The notes under the pieces are model-generated. The model searched no databases. It saw nothing but the letters and a program-made list of their open reading frames with translations, and was not told where the DNA came from. From Camelus bactrianus (taxonomy: Eukaryota > Chordata > Mammalia > Artiodactyla > Camelidae), in assembly GCF_048773025.1 (NCBI RefSeq), contig NC_133544.1, forward strand, positions 8,122,001 to 8,186,000: 64,000 bases of DNA, read 5' to 3'. The position numbers and the translations under genes were made by a program. The first letter of the stretch is position 1. Each line of letters opens with the position of its first letter. This document shows positions 55,338 through 64,000 of the stretch, in pieces.

Positions 55338-55413
55338 CTGCCCCCTGCTGGTCCTGGCCTACTGTGTTTGTCCATCTTTTTCTGGGCTCCGCGGGCATGG
55401 CGCCCTCTAGGGG
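55338..55413 (-). promoter_or_regulatory. Pair of CTCF-like motifs
   Basis: CTGCCCCCTGCTGG at 55338-55351 and TGGCGCCCTCTAGGGG at 55398-55413 both resemble the reverse-complement CTCF core (GCGCCCCCTGGTGG). They are about 60 bp apart and in the same orientation. Their function depends on binding in cells, which the sequence cannot show. Confidence 0.5.
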
Positions 55414-56904
55414 CAAATTTTGGGAATGCATTAAAATCACCGAAGTTTTCTGGGCAAGGTGGGATTTTGAATGGGTTTTGGGGTGGGGTGGGGCATTGAA
55501 AAGTGAGTGTCCACACAGGTTCAGACACACACACATACTCCTTTCGCGTAGGACGGGGACCACAAGTGGGGATGGGGGAGAAGGTAGTCGTGACTTTGCC
55601 AAATGCTCCCCTGACGACAGCCGCAGTTCGGCAGGACTCCTCTTGCGCCTCCAAGCGGAGGCATTCCTCCCTCTGCTGTCACTACCTCCGAGCCAAGGGG
55701 CCCCCGGTGGTCTTCCAGCAGTGTCTGATGTCCCGATGGATTAACAAGGGTCATTACGTATTCATGCTCGTGCCCACAGGTGATCGATCTATCCTCAGTC
55801 CCGCTGCATTTTCATTCTCATTTTTGCCAAGTAATTCTCCTATTCTCCTTTCCCTTACCCTCCCCTCTCCCCCCATAACAAAATAATCCTAAGCACCCCA
55901 CAAGGAAGGGAGTCTTGAGTGGATATAAGGAAATCTTTGTAAGTGGCTTTTTGCCAAGTATCCCCCCCCGTTAACGAAAACAAGTCTTTATTAAGTAACA
56001 TTTAATATCAGAAAATTTAAACTCACAATAAATTCTCTTTATAGCAAATATTGTATCATCGATGCTTTGGCCATTTTAAGTTAAAGGCCCTTTGTCGTAA
56101 AATACATGGTTTTAAATTTTTACTCAAGTTGAATTATAATCCCTTTGACTTCCTTTCTAAACGTAACAAAAAAGAGGGTAATAAAATGAGCAAATTCTAA
56201 GCTGTACTGAAAATTTATCCCTCTTAGTTTGTGGGGTTTGGAAATAGCACACACGCCTAACATACACTGACTCCTGGGCTCTTCAGTCTCAGGAACAAAA
56301 TACACGCTTGCTGAACTTTCCGTTGGTGTCTGCAAGACGGCGGCTGAAGGTTAGGTTTCAATACTGACTGACATTTGTAACAAACTTCTTTTTAACTAGG
56401 AAGCAGCCACGACTGTGTTTGGATCTTGTGGGAGCTGCTCCGCATTGATCGTCTTCAGGGCTGTTAGGGATGGACGGGTGATGGCTCCCATCCCAGGATC
56501 CACATGATTGACTCACAAAGCAGGAAAAAGGATGGATGAGGTTAAGGTGAGAGGGGGATGAGACTCAGGGCTGTGGCTGCTGATGGCAGTGTTCAATGAA
56601 GAGTCTGGGCTGCAGAGAGCTCCCTAGGGCTCTGACCTTGAACGTGAGGCTGTAGGTCAGACCCCAGGCAGCACACAGCATGGCGTGACAGGAGAGAGCA
56701 CACTGGGAGCCCTTTCCACGTAGAAGAAGGGCCCGATAAGGTAAAAAAGCACCACATGGGTATGCCCCAAGCACAGCGATGCCCTGCCAGCGCCTCACTG
56801 CATGGGGGCCCATGCTGGGAATAAGAGGCCTTCAGAGGCTTCATCTCAAGGGAGAGCTGGGTCATGTCACGTGATCGCCTCTGAGCGGGAGCTCAGGACT
56901 AGAC
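55414..56904. other. Unannotated unique sequence
   Basis: GC-rich to about 55750, then AT-rich around 55970-56200. No repeat family or gene recognised. Overlapping frames of 126-127 codons at 55364-55886 lack domains. Confidence 0.35.
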
Positions 56905-56985
56905 AGTGGGAACCTGAGGGCAGGAACCAGGCCCTATTCTTGTCTGTCCTGCTCGGAGTAGAAGCTCAGTGAACGCTTGTGGGTT
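56905..56985 (+). mobile_element. L2 3'-end fragment
   Basis: 'ctgagggcaggaaccaggcc', 'ttgtctgtcctgctcggagt' and 'gaagctcagtgaacgcttgt' fit the L2 tail. Confidence 0.55.
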
Positions 56986-57904
56986 AAGGAAGGATGCTAT
57001 TTCCAAAGGCAGTTCTGAGACAACACTTGGTAAGAAGTGGGTACCAATCTCTCCTCTCTGCCCAGCTCCTCAGGGTGGCTGGGCACCTCAGTCACCTCTT
57101 TGAACTGTCGTCCTAGGCTGGGCCAGCACCACTCCTCTGCCAGGAGTAGAAGTTTTGAGAGCCGCAAAGGACTTTGCGCACGATGACCCTGTCCAAATCT
57201 CCGCACCAAAAGACCAACCTTAGCAGGCTTCTAGCAGCCTGAGGTGGTGTCCCTGGGCTGACCCAGCCCCCTTCAAGTTCCTGTCTGGAGAAGCTGTCGG
57301 AAGAATTTACCGTGTTTCCAGCCAATGCCTGACACAGGCCCCTGACTGCCTTTCCTCAGAGTATTTACCAGGAAGTGCTTTACAACGGCGAATTCTCCCT
57401 CTGTCCCTTTGAGACATCTGTGGATTTCCTACAACTCAGGAGAGTCTTTCTCAGGGACCTGAAAGCCATTCCTTTGAAACATGAGCCTTGGGAAGGCTGG
57501 ACCCCTGTCCCCCAGGCTGCAGGGGGCGGGCGGGGCGTAGACTGTATTGATAGAACTGCCAGCTGGCAGACACAGCTGGCCTCAGCACATTTACACTGAC
57601 CCACCCTTTGTAATTTTTCGCTTCCCTGAGCTCCCCGCACCTCGCCCCTCACCCCTCCAGCCTCCCTGATGGTGGTCCTTTGCTGGCACCTCCCACCTAC
57701 GCACAGATCAGAACGGAGCTCAGCACCTCTCCTGCTGTCGGTGGGTCCTTACAGGATAAGCTCCGTTCTCACCGCTTTAACTCGTGCCTGATCTTTCTGT
57801 TTCCCGGCAAACAGCGTGCCTCTGCTTTCTAGCCTGTGACTAGCTTCATTTTCTCCCCATAACTCTGAGCACCATTTGATATTACAGGAAAATGGTTCCT
57901 CTGT
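56986..57904. other. Unannotated sequence
   Basis: About 900 bp with no recognised repeat, RNA gene or exon. Confidence 0.35.
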
Positions 57905-58695
57905 TTACAACACTTCTGACACCACAGGTGTGGGGTTATTTGTCCCACACCAACCAATTCTCCAAGACTCCGATGCCAAGTGGGTGTCCCGCCCTGTCAT
58001 TTAATTCTGTTCTGACACTGACTACCTGGAGTTAGTGTCAGACCCCAGGTTGAGTGACTCGGTCCCAAAGATGCCCCCTCTGCAGACACCAGTCACAAGT
58101 TGTGGGGCCCCTGGGTCCCACACTTCTGTCTGATTGACTATAAATTGTTGAGGTTCTCACAATACCTTCCTTGGACTTGAGAATTTGCTAGAACAGCTCA
58201 AAGAACTCAGGGAAACACTTGACTTAACGTTTACCAGTTTATCATAAAGAACATTATAAAGGATATAGGTGAGCAGGAACACAGAGCGAGGTCTGGAAGG
58301 GTCCCCCGTGCGGAAACCTCTGTCCCCTTGGAGTTTGGGGTGCACCCCGCTCCTGGCACATGGATGTGTTCATCACCCAGGACGTCCTCCCAACCCCACA
58401 GTTTGGAGATTTTTATGGAAGCTTCATCTCATCGGCAGACCCTCACCTCTTCCCCAGAGGATGGGAGGTGGGGCTGACAGTCCCAAGCTTCTAATCATGG
58501 CTTGGTCTTTCTGGTGACCAGCCCCATCGAGGACCCCAGCAACACTCATCTCTTTAGAACAAAAGATGCTCCTGTCACCCGGGAAGCCAAGGGACTCAGG
58601 AACTCTGTGTGTGGCTCTCATGACTCAGGGAATGACAAGGGTCTTCGGAGTCCTGTGTCAGGCACCAGGGGCAGGGACCAAATATATATGTCCTT
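57905..58695 (-). mobile_element. LTR family F, antisense, near full length
   Basis: It runs from 'acaacacttctgacaccac' through 'gtcctgttctgacactga'-like blocks, 'ttgctagaacagctcaaaga' and 'cagtttatcataaagaacat' to 'gggaccaaatatatatgtcc'. It is about 790 bp and gives the whole order of which 33690-34740, 38161-38400 and 42482-42775 are parts. Mammal-wide and old; family name not assigned. Confidence 0.6.
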
Positions 58696-58699
58696 TTTG

Positions 58700-59010
58700 A
58701 AAAAAACACTTTATTGAGGTATGATTGATAGGTCAAAAGCTGTACATCTTCGATGTCCACAACTTGATGAATTTGGAGGTAAGTGAGCAGCCGGGAAACC
58801 GTCACTGCCATCAAGGCCACAGACAAGTCCACGCCTCCCAAAGGCTCCTCCACCCCCTTTATTATTATTGCTGCCACTGTCGTTGTTATTGTTGTCAGCG
58901 TCAGCACACTTAATGCTCCATCTACTCTCTCAGCGAATTTCAGGTGTGCGCTATGGGATTGTCAGCAACAGACACTAGGATGTATTTCTTACTATGTCAC
59001 AGACATCATT
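58700..59010 (-). mobile_element. L1M 3' UTR, antisense
   Basis: 'actttattgaggtatgattg', 'caaaagctgtacatcttcga', 'acaacttgatgaatttggag' and 'gggaaaccgtcactgccatc' match the antisense L1M 3' UTR closely in order, followed by TTATT repeats. Confidence 0.8.
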
Positions 59011-59054
59011 TAACTACGTGCATTGTCGGAAGTTCCACTTATGCAGCCCCGCTG

Positions 59055-59096
59055 TCTAGAGTAGTGCCTGGCACACATTAGGTGCTCAATCATTAA
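59055..59096 (+). mobile_element. L2/MIR 3' tail scrap
   Basis: 'gtagtgcctggcacacatta' and 'ggtgctcaatcattaat' are the common L2/MIR tail. Confidence 0.6.
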
Positions 59097-60142
59097 TCAT
59101 TGTATAAGCAAGTACATGAAACTCATTTTGTTTTTCTAAAAACAGGAGTCTCAGCTTCTGGCCTGGGCTGCCAGCCTGGCCAGGAGGCCCTCCTCTGGCC
59201 GTCCCCTCCTCCAGGCTTCTCACTGTCCACGCCAACGCACTGTTGTCTTCAGCTGATCGTTTGTAAGCCTGTCTCCCTGGAGACAAAGCATAGGGAACCC
59301 TGCCTTGTTCCCCTGCACATCTCAGGGCCCAGCTGGGATAGGCAGTGTGGCGGAGCCAGGTCGGTGTTGGAGGGGAGGGTCCCGTTCAGAGGATCAGAGC
59401 TGGATTGGAAAGTGCTTTGTAAGCCCTTAGGGCAGCACCTCTGCAGGGAGCTGGTTGCCCTGGTAGTTAATGTTATTTGTTTAGTTTGCAGAAAAGGCCC
59501 CAGCAGCCTGGCTCGTACAAACAGTCATCATGGGGCCCTTTCTGCTGCTCTGGTCAGGCCAGCACCCTACAGGAGTCTGAACCATCCCGAGCCTGGCTCG
59601 GTCAAAGGGGAAAATGCCCGGGGAGGGGCTCAGTTACAGTGGATGATCCCAGAATCACTGAGTCCCTCCTCTTCCCCTCCTCTTCCCCCTCCCCCCAAGG
59701 CTCAGACAGCTCCCGAGGTGATGCAGGGAGTGGCCGTCCCCCAGGCATCAGTGTGCCCCTGCACTTTCCATCCCAGCTCGCCTGTTTAGTATTCACCCAC
59801 TTGTGAGGAAGCGTGGACTGGCGGGCACTGTGGGGGACTCAGGTGGGGGCCAAAGGGGCCTTTGCCCTCCAGGAGTGGACAGCTAGTCAGGGAGGCAGGC
59901 TAGTCCCAGAGATGGGAGCCCGCCCACCCCCCAAATCACAGTGCAGGGGCTCCTGGACAAAAGCGAAGATTGGTGGTTGTTTGAGCGATGACTTCCTCAC
60001 AGGCCCAGCGCCGCGTAGCGTTCTGCTCCAGGAAGCCCGTTCCAGGCCGTTCAGATGTCAAGGTTGACTGGTAGCAGGCAAATAGAATGTCAGCGTATGT
60101 ATTTACAAATCAAGTTTTTTAAATTTAATTTTTAAAAAAATT
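59097..60142. other. Unannotated GC-rich sequence
   Basis: Contains the longest open frame in the window (229 codons, 59100-59789), with no known domain and an overlapping 109-codon frame. Probably chance. Confidence 0.4.
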
Positions 60143-60225
60143 GAAGTGCAGCCACTATGGAAAACAGTACAGAGATTCCTTTAAAAAAAAACACATGAAA
60201 AATAGATTTACCATAGGATCCAACA
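60143..60225 (+). mobile_element. L1 ORF2 scrap, sense
   Basis: 'tgaagtgcagccactatgga' followed by 'aaacagtacagagattcctt' and 'agatttaccataggatccaa' matches the L1 'ggtgcagccactatggaaaacagtatgg ... accatatgatccagc' segment. Confidence 0.7.
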
Positions 60226-61482
60226 AACCAAATTTGTAAAATCAAAAATTGGGTGTAAATGCTAGCAGGGAAGGTGGCAGTGGACAGTGGGGATGTTTGT
60301 GGTATGGGCTGGACAGGTTGTGGCTTCTTAAAATATAAATACCACAGTTTGTACACTGGCTGCTCCCTTCTCTTGAAAAATCTTGCCACGTGCTGTCTTG
60401 GTTATTTCAAAATGATGCTTCTCAGTCTTGAGGACATAGTCTGTCAGGGCTTGTGGATTCCTCTGCCATCTTCACTTGTTATACCATGGGGAGGAAGACC
60501 CAAGGCCACTGGCCCGAACTAGGGGCAGGGGAGGTGCCGTGAGGGTGGCCGGAGGGGCAGGTTTGAGAGGCAAAATCAGGAGTTCCTTCCCAGCCTCCTT
60601 GCTGCCTCCCTAGATCCGCTTAGCAGCCTTATTCACATCACAGCCTTGACCTCCAGGCTCCAGCTTGATCTCCCATCCCCTAGTGCCCATGCACCCCTCT
60701 GCTGTGCACCTGCTTCTCCAGATCTTATGCAAGGTTGAATTTTGCCTCCTCCAGGAAGCCTTCAGTGATTTATTTGGCTTTACTTAACCATCTCAGAAAC
60801 GTTAAGCGGCACTTCCATTGTGGAACACCTCCTTTCCGTGAATCTTTCCCCTTCCTCGGCTCACTTACCTGTGAGGGAGTTGACAGGCTGTCGTTTAGGA
60901 CAGTGGGGCAGCCAGGCCCTGGGTTCTCCTCATCCAGCAGGCTAGCCTTGGCTCTGCAGGCTTCCAATGTCATTAAGAGAAGAAGCTGAAAACCTTCCTG
61001 AGGACCATCTACACCCAGGACTGGCCCCACGTCCCTTTTGGAGGATGCAGTCCACCAAAGCCAGTCCAGACAGTCAGAGTTTGGGAAGACAGGCTCCACA
61101 TTTGGATGGGGCAGCTGCAAAGTCACATTGTACAAGGCGCTTGCACGTAGGAATGGGAACATTTTCTGGCCTTTCCCACTTCTCCCGCAAGCAATCAACA
61201 TGAATTCCCCTGAAGAGCAGCCTGCGGGAGGAGACAGCGCGGTGGGGAGTGTGGTCCTCTGCCCCTTTCTTCCCCGGGCTGTGTAGCCCAGCACAGCATG
61301 GCCAAGGTCAGCTTTGTGGGCACGTGAACTCTGCAGCTGCCCTGGGCTCCATCTTGAAGTCTTCATACCTCTGAACAAGAGCCCTGTGTTTTCATGTTAC
61401 AGTGGGTCCTGCAAATTAGGTCACTGGACCTGAGAGGGGCAGGTGTGGGTTATCTTCCCAGTCTGGACTGACCCTGCTCTGA
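60226..61482. other. Unannotated sequence
   Basis: One short L2-like scrap ('tcctccaggaagccttcagt') near 60750. A 202-codon minus-strand frame (60770-61378) has no recognised domain. Confidence 0.35.
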
Positions 61483-62023
61483 TGAGACAGGAGGGAAAGG
61501 GCAGGGCACAAACATTAAAAGAATGACATAGCCATTGAGGACATGACCAAAACTGGTTAGAACCTACTAAACCGAAGATGGCGGAAGACTCACTTGCCAG
61601 GGGACCTTGAGCCTCAGCGTGTGCTCACCGTAGTACAGCAGCACGCTAAATGACGCACCGACAGGCTCCGTGACAGTTCTGAGGCTCACCATAAAAGGCC
61701 AAAAAGTGGGTGGTGGCCAAATTCCTGGAAATCTCTGCTCCTTCCTCAAGTAGTTGGAATAATCTTCCCACTTGTTAGCCTATGAAATTACCCCACACAA
61801 CCCAACACCTCTTTACCCTGGCGCCCCTCTCGCCTTCCAAGACAGCCCACACTCTGCCTATGGAGTTTGTACCTCCCTGAATAAACCTACTTTCACTTTA
61901 CTGTGGCTCGCTCTTGAATTCTTTCCTGCATGAAGCCAAGGACCCTCACTTGGCAGGGCGCGTATCAGGGACCTGGGACCTGGGACACCACCATCCTCTC
62001 TCGGCCCCCATTTTCCTGCAACA
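61483..62023 (+). mobile_element. Solo LTR of class I ERV family A, second copy
   Basis: TG...CA, 541 bp, aligning end to end with 21034-21598: 'ccataaaaggccaaaaagtg', 'agtagttggaataatcttcc', AATAAA near 61881 and 'cttgaattctttcctgcatg'. Flanks CTGA/CTGG at 61479-61482 and 62024-62027 may be a decayed 4-bp duplication. No internal region adjoins it. Confidence 0.8.
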
Positions 62024-62173
62024 CTGGGAGCCGTGGGCACTGGGTCTCCCTGCCTGACAGGGACTGGGAGAGCTGGGACCAGTTCAAGGCTAGAGTCGGG
62101 GGCGGGACGCCTCTGCAGCCCAAGGCTTCCTGGTCTTAAGACCCTGACACTCGAGCCATGAGTCTTTTGACTG

Positions 62174-62470
62174 GCCTGCCCCCTTCTGCACCTGCCCCCC
62201 TCCTGTACCTGCCCCCTCCTGCACCTGTCCTCTCCTGCACCTGCCCCCTCCTGCACCTGCCCCCTCCTGCACCTGCCCCCCTCCTGCACCTGCCCCCTCT
62301 TGACCTGCCCCCCTCCTGCACCTGCCCCCTCTTGACCTGCCTCCCTCCTGCACCTGCCCCCTCCTGCACCTGCCCGCCTCCTGCACCTGCCCCCCTCCTG
62401 CACCTGCCCCCTCCTGCACCTGCCCCCCCTCCTGCACCTGCCGCCCCTCCTGCACCTGTCCCTCTCCTAC
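62174..62470. repeat. Minisatellite, about 18 units of roughly 16 bp
   Basis: The unit is approximately CACCTGCCCCCTCCTG, 15-18 bp, varying mainly in C-run length. A two-unit block with a 'cctcttgacctg' variant is itself duplicated (62279-62340), showing unequal exchange. Minus-strand frames of 181 and 121 codons arise only from the repeat and read as Gly/Arg/Gln-rich strings. Intended coding is very unlikely. Confidence 0.95.
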
Positions 62471-62829
62471 CTTCTAGGATGACTATGTTCTAAGCTGGGA
62501 CCCAGAGCTCTGGGTCCAATCTCCCATCAGCTGTTAACTATTGCCTAAGCCACGGATCCAATCAATCCCTTACACCATTCCTCCTTCCCTAGGGTCCTGG
62601 CCACCACAGTGGGCCTCCTCTGGGCCTGTCCGGACCCTTCAGAAGGGATCCGAGTGCAGAGCGCAACACCTGGTCCCTTATCATTTCAGCACGTAACACC
62701 CGACAGTGACGGTGTTTGTGCCTCTTCCCCCTCAAAAATGTGTCCCGGACAGCATCCCTGCCCCAGCACAGGGCCTCTAGTCAGTGCTCATCAGACACTG
62801 AGGGGCATTTTACAGCCATTAGAATATGA
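62471..62829. other. Unannotated sequence
   Basis: No recognised feature. Confidence 0.35.
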
Positions 62830-63060
62830 ACTGTGAGCCAGCCCTGGGTTCCAGTCCTGGTTCTGCCCTCACCGGCCACATGCGAAACCGGTCCTCGCCT
62901 CAGATCCCTCATTTGTAAAACCAAGAAGGAGGGTAACAAAAATACTGACTTAATACAGCCATTGTGTAGACCAAGTGAGTTAATATACGTATAAAGAGCT
63001 CAGAACTGCACAGAACACCTAGTCAGTGCCGTATGTTTGCTGTGATCAGTGAGTGAATGA
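62830..63060 (+). mobile_element. MIR SINE
   Basis: 'ccctgggttccagtcctggt', 'tctgccctcaccggccacat', 'cctcatttgtaaaaccaaga' and 'gtgagttaatatacgtataa' run in MIR order from the head almost to the tail. Confidence 0.75.
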
Positions 63061-63124
63061 ATTAAGCTTTAACTGCATACTCGCTGCCCTGTGTGGTGTT
63101 GAAATTCACTGGGCCGGTCCTTTG

Positions 63125-63260
63125 GCTACCACTCATTCATTCTCTGAATGTCAGTTGTGTGCTTACCACAGGCCAGGCACTGTGCTAGGATGCGGGGGTG
63201 AGAAAAAGTTGGGATGATAAACTTTGCTCTCAGATGGCTCAGAGGGCGGGGAAAACTGGT
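63125..63260 (-). mobile_element. L2 3' end, antisense
   Basis: 'cactcattcattctctgaat', 'ccacaggccaggcactgtgc' and 'taggatgcgggggtgagaaa' match the antisense L2 tail. Confidence 0.7.
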
Positions 63261-63299
63261 GGGTAAGTGAATGTTAATGAAAATGAATGTTAATGAATG

Positions 63300-63420
63300 A
63301 AAGCGATTTGCTGCAGGTGGTGGGGAGACTGGGAGGCTGCCGGCAGCGGTGGGGGGGGGGGCGTGCTGCCTGCGGGAGGGGGCGGCAGCTGGAGCGGAGC
63401 ATCGCGAAGGTGAGTCGACA
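63300..63420 (+). other. GC-rich segment with G-tract and strong splice-donor-like site
   Basis: A run of 12 G near 63350 is followed by CpG-containing sequence and GAAG|GTGAGT, with the GT at 63410-63411. The donor match is near perfect, and the GC-rich stretch before it could be a short 5' exon, but no partner acceptor or ORF supports it. Confidence 0.3.
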
Positions 63421-64000
63421 GCATCCTTTAGAGAAAGCACAGGCTGGATTCAGACACGTAAGAGTTGATGTTTCCTTTCTTTGTTTTAATTCTCATAATA
63501 GAAAATGACAACAAAGCAGCAGTGCCAACAGTCAACGGAGCACGATTCCACAGCTACAGTTTTACATCCATTAAGGTTAGAGATTTTTCATCAAAAGAGC
63601 ACGTTGAAGCCCTACGTTAAGAAATAGCCTTTTCACTGTAGTAAAAGTTAGTGATCCCATCTCGAAACCTGGGGGCTTGAGTAGCAAAGGACTACAAGAA
63701 TAGTGAAAATACCTTTTTGTTCAGTAAACTACTAACATTTACAAGTTGATTATGAAAACATTCGTAAGACACAGGAACGTTTCTGGTTCTCTTGGCATGA
63801 AGACTGGGTATCTGGACAGCGGTTAGTTACAAGAACAAGGTTTAAAACTTTGAACAGTAGAAACGTTAGATAGTAGAAAGGCTGTTAGGATATTTTCAAC
63901 TGGGGGAAACAGGGTAGGAAAAAGTCAGAAACAAGAGAAGATGTGGGTTTGCCCAAAGGCTGTTAGCCAGTCCTCCCACCCCCTACCCCTTCTAAGATTT
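63421..64000. other. Unannotated sequence to window end
   Basis: No recognised repeat or gene feature. Confidence 0.35.

Noticed and set aside
59100-59789. 229-codon plus-strand open frame, the longest in the window
   Set aside because: Low-complexity Pro/Ser stretches, no family resemblance, and it starts inside an L2/MIR tail.
60770-61378. 202-codon minus-strand open frame
   Set aside because: No domain, and overlapping plus-strand frames are similarly open. No support for a gene.
61858-62455. Gly/Arg/Gln-rich repeat proteins on the minus strand (181 and 121 codons)
   Set aside because: These are direct readings of the minisatellite and of an LTR, not a gene.
62174-62470. CRISPR-like array
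   Set aside because: Units are contiguous short repeats without unique spacers in a mammalian context. It is a minisatellite.

Overview
This window looks like vertebrate nuclear DNA from a placental mammal, most likely a camelid (camel, llama or alpaca group). The main evidence is three short tRNA-derived SINE copies (about 19090-19188, 28940-29077 and 50362-50468). They have the A-box/B-box head and the 'caatccccagtacttcc' body I associate with the camelid tRNA-Ala-derived SINE (vic-1 type). They sit among mammal-wide L2, MIR, MER5A, MLT1 and L1M fossils, and among L1 3' ends and endogenous retrovirus (ERV) LTRs of the kind seen in even-toed ungulates. The species assignment is an inference from repeats.

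I see no convincing protein-coding gene. Open reading frames of 60-229 codons are scattered over both strands and all frames, overlap one another, and match no protein family I know. This is what chance gives in GC-rich intergenic or intronic mammalian DNA. The window is best read as intergenic or deep-intronic sequence with a few candidate regulatory spots: a dense CpG cluster at 27.82-28.12 kb, a pair of CTCF-like motifs at 55.34-55.41 kb, a GC-rich block with a C-tract/G-tract inverted repeat at 53.22-53.48 kb, and a GC-rich stretch ending in a strong splice-donor-like site at 63.30-63.42 kb.

Layout. 0-11 kb: ancient L2, MIR and MLT1 fossils, two 5'-truncated L1 insertions with clear target-site duplications (TSDs), one antisense LTR, and GC-rich unique DNA. 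11-15.2 kb: a younger antisense L1 3' end beside a long antisense L1M with ORF2 remains; the L1M carries a 56-bp segment identical to part of an L2 2.3 kb away. 15.2-19 kb: L2 with a MIR inserted in it, then mostly unique DNA. 19.4-21.65 kb: stacked ERV LTRs, including a solo LTR nested in another with a 4-bp TSD. 21.7-31 kb: unique DNA, MIRs, two LTRs, a 5' tRNA-Arg(CCT) half, the CpG cluster, and nested L1s with a SINE. 31-42.5 kb: several LTR families (some nested in each other), a possible retrocopy 3' end, MER5A, and an ancient L1. 42.5-52.6 kb: a dense ERV graveyard ending in a long antisense internal region with an LTR on its right. 52.6-64 kb: GC-rich unique DNA, one young sense L1, further LTRs, a 16-bp-unit minisatellite just downstream of a solo LTR, and MIR/L2 fossils.

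There is no operon-like or pathway-level organisation here. What can be read is mainly the order of insertions: L2, MIR and MLT1 first, then L1M and the ERV LTRs, then younger L1s and camelid SINEs. The clearest unexplained events are the 56-bp templated duplication and the tRNA 5'-half insertion. Repeat boundaries, where not fixed by TSDs, are estimates by eye (tens of bases), and family names are given only where I recognise them.
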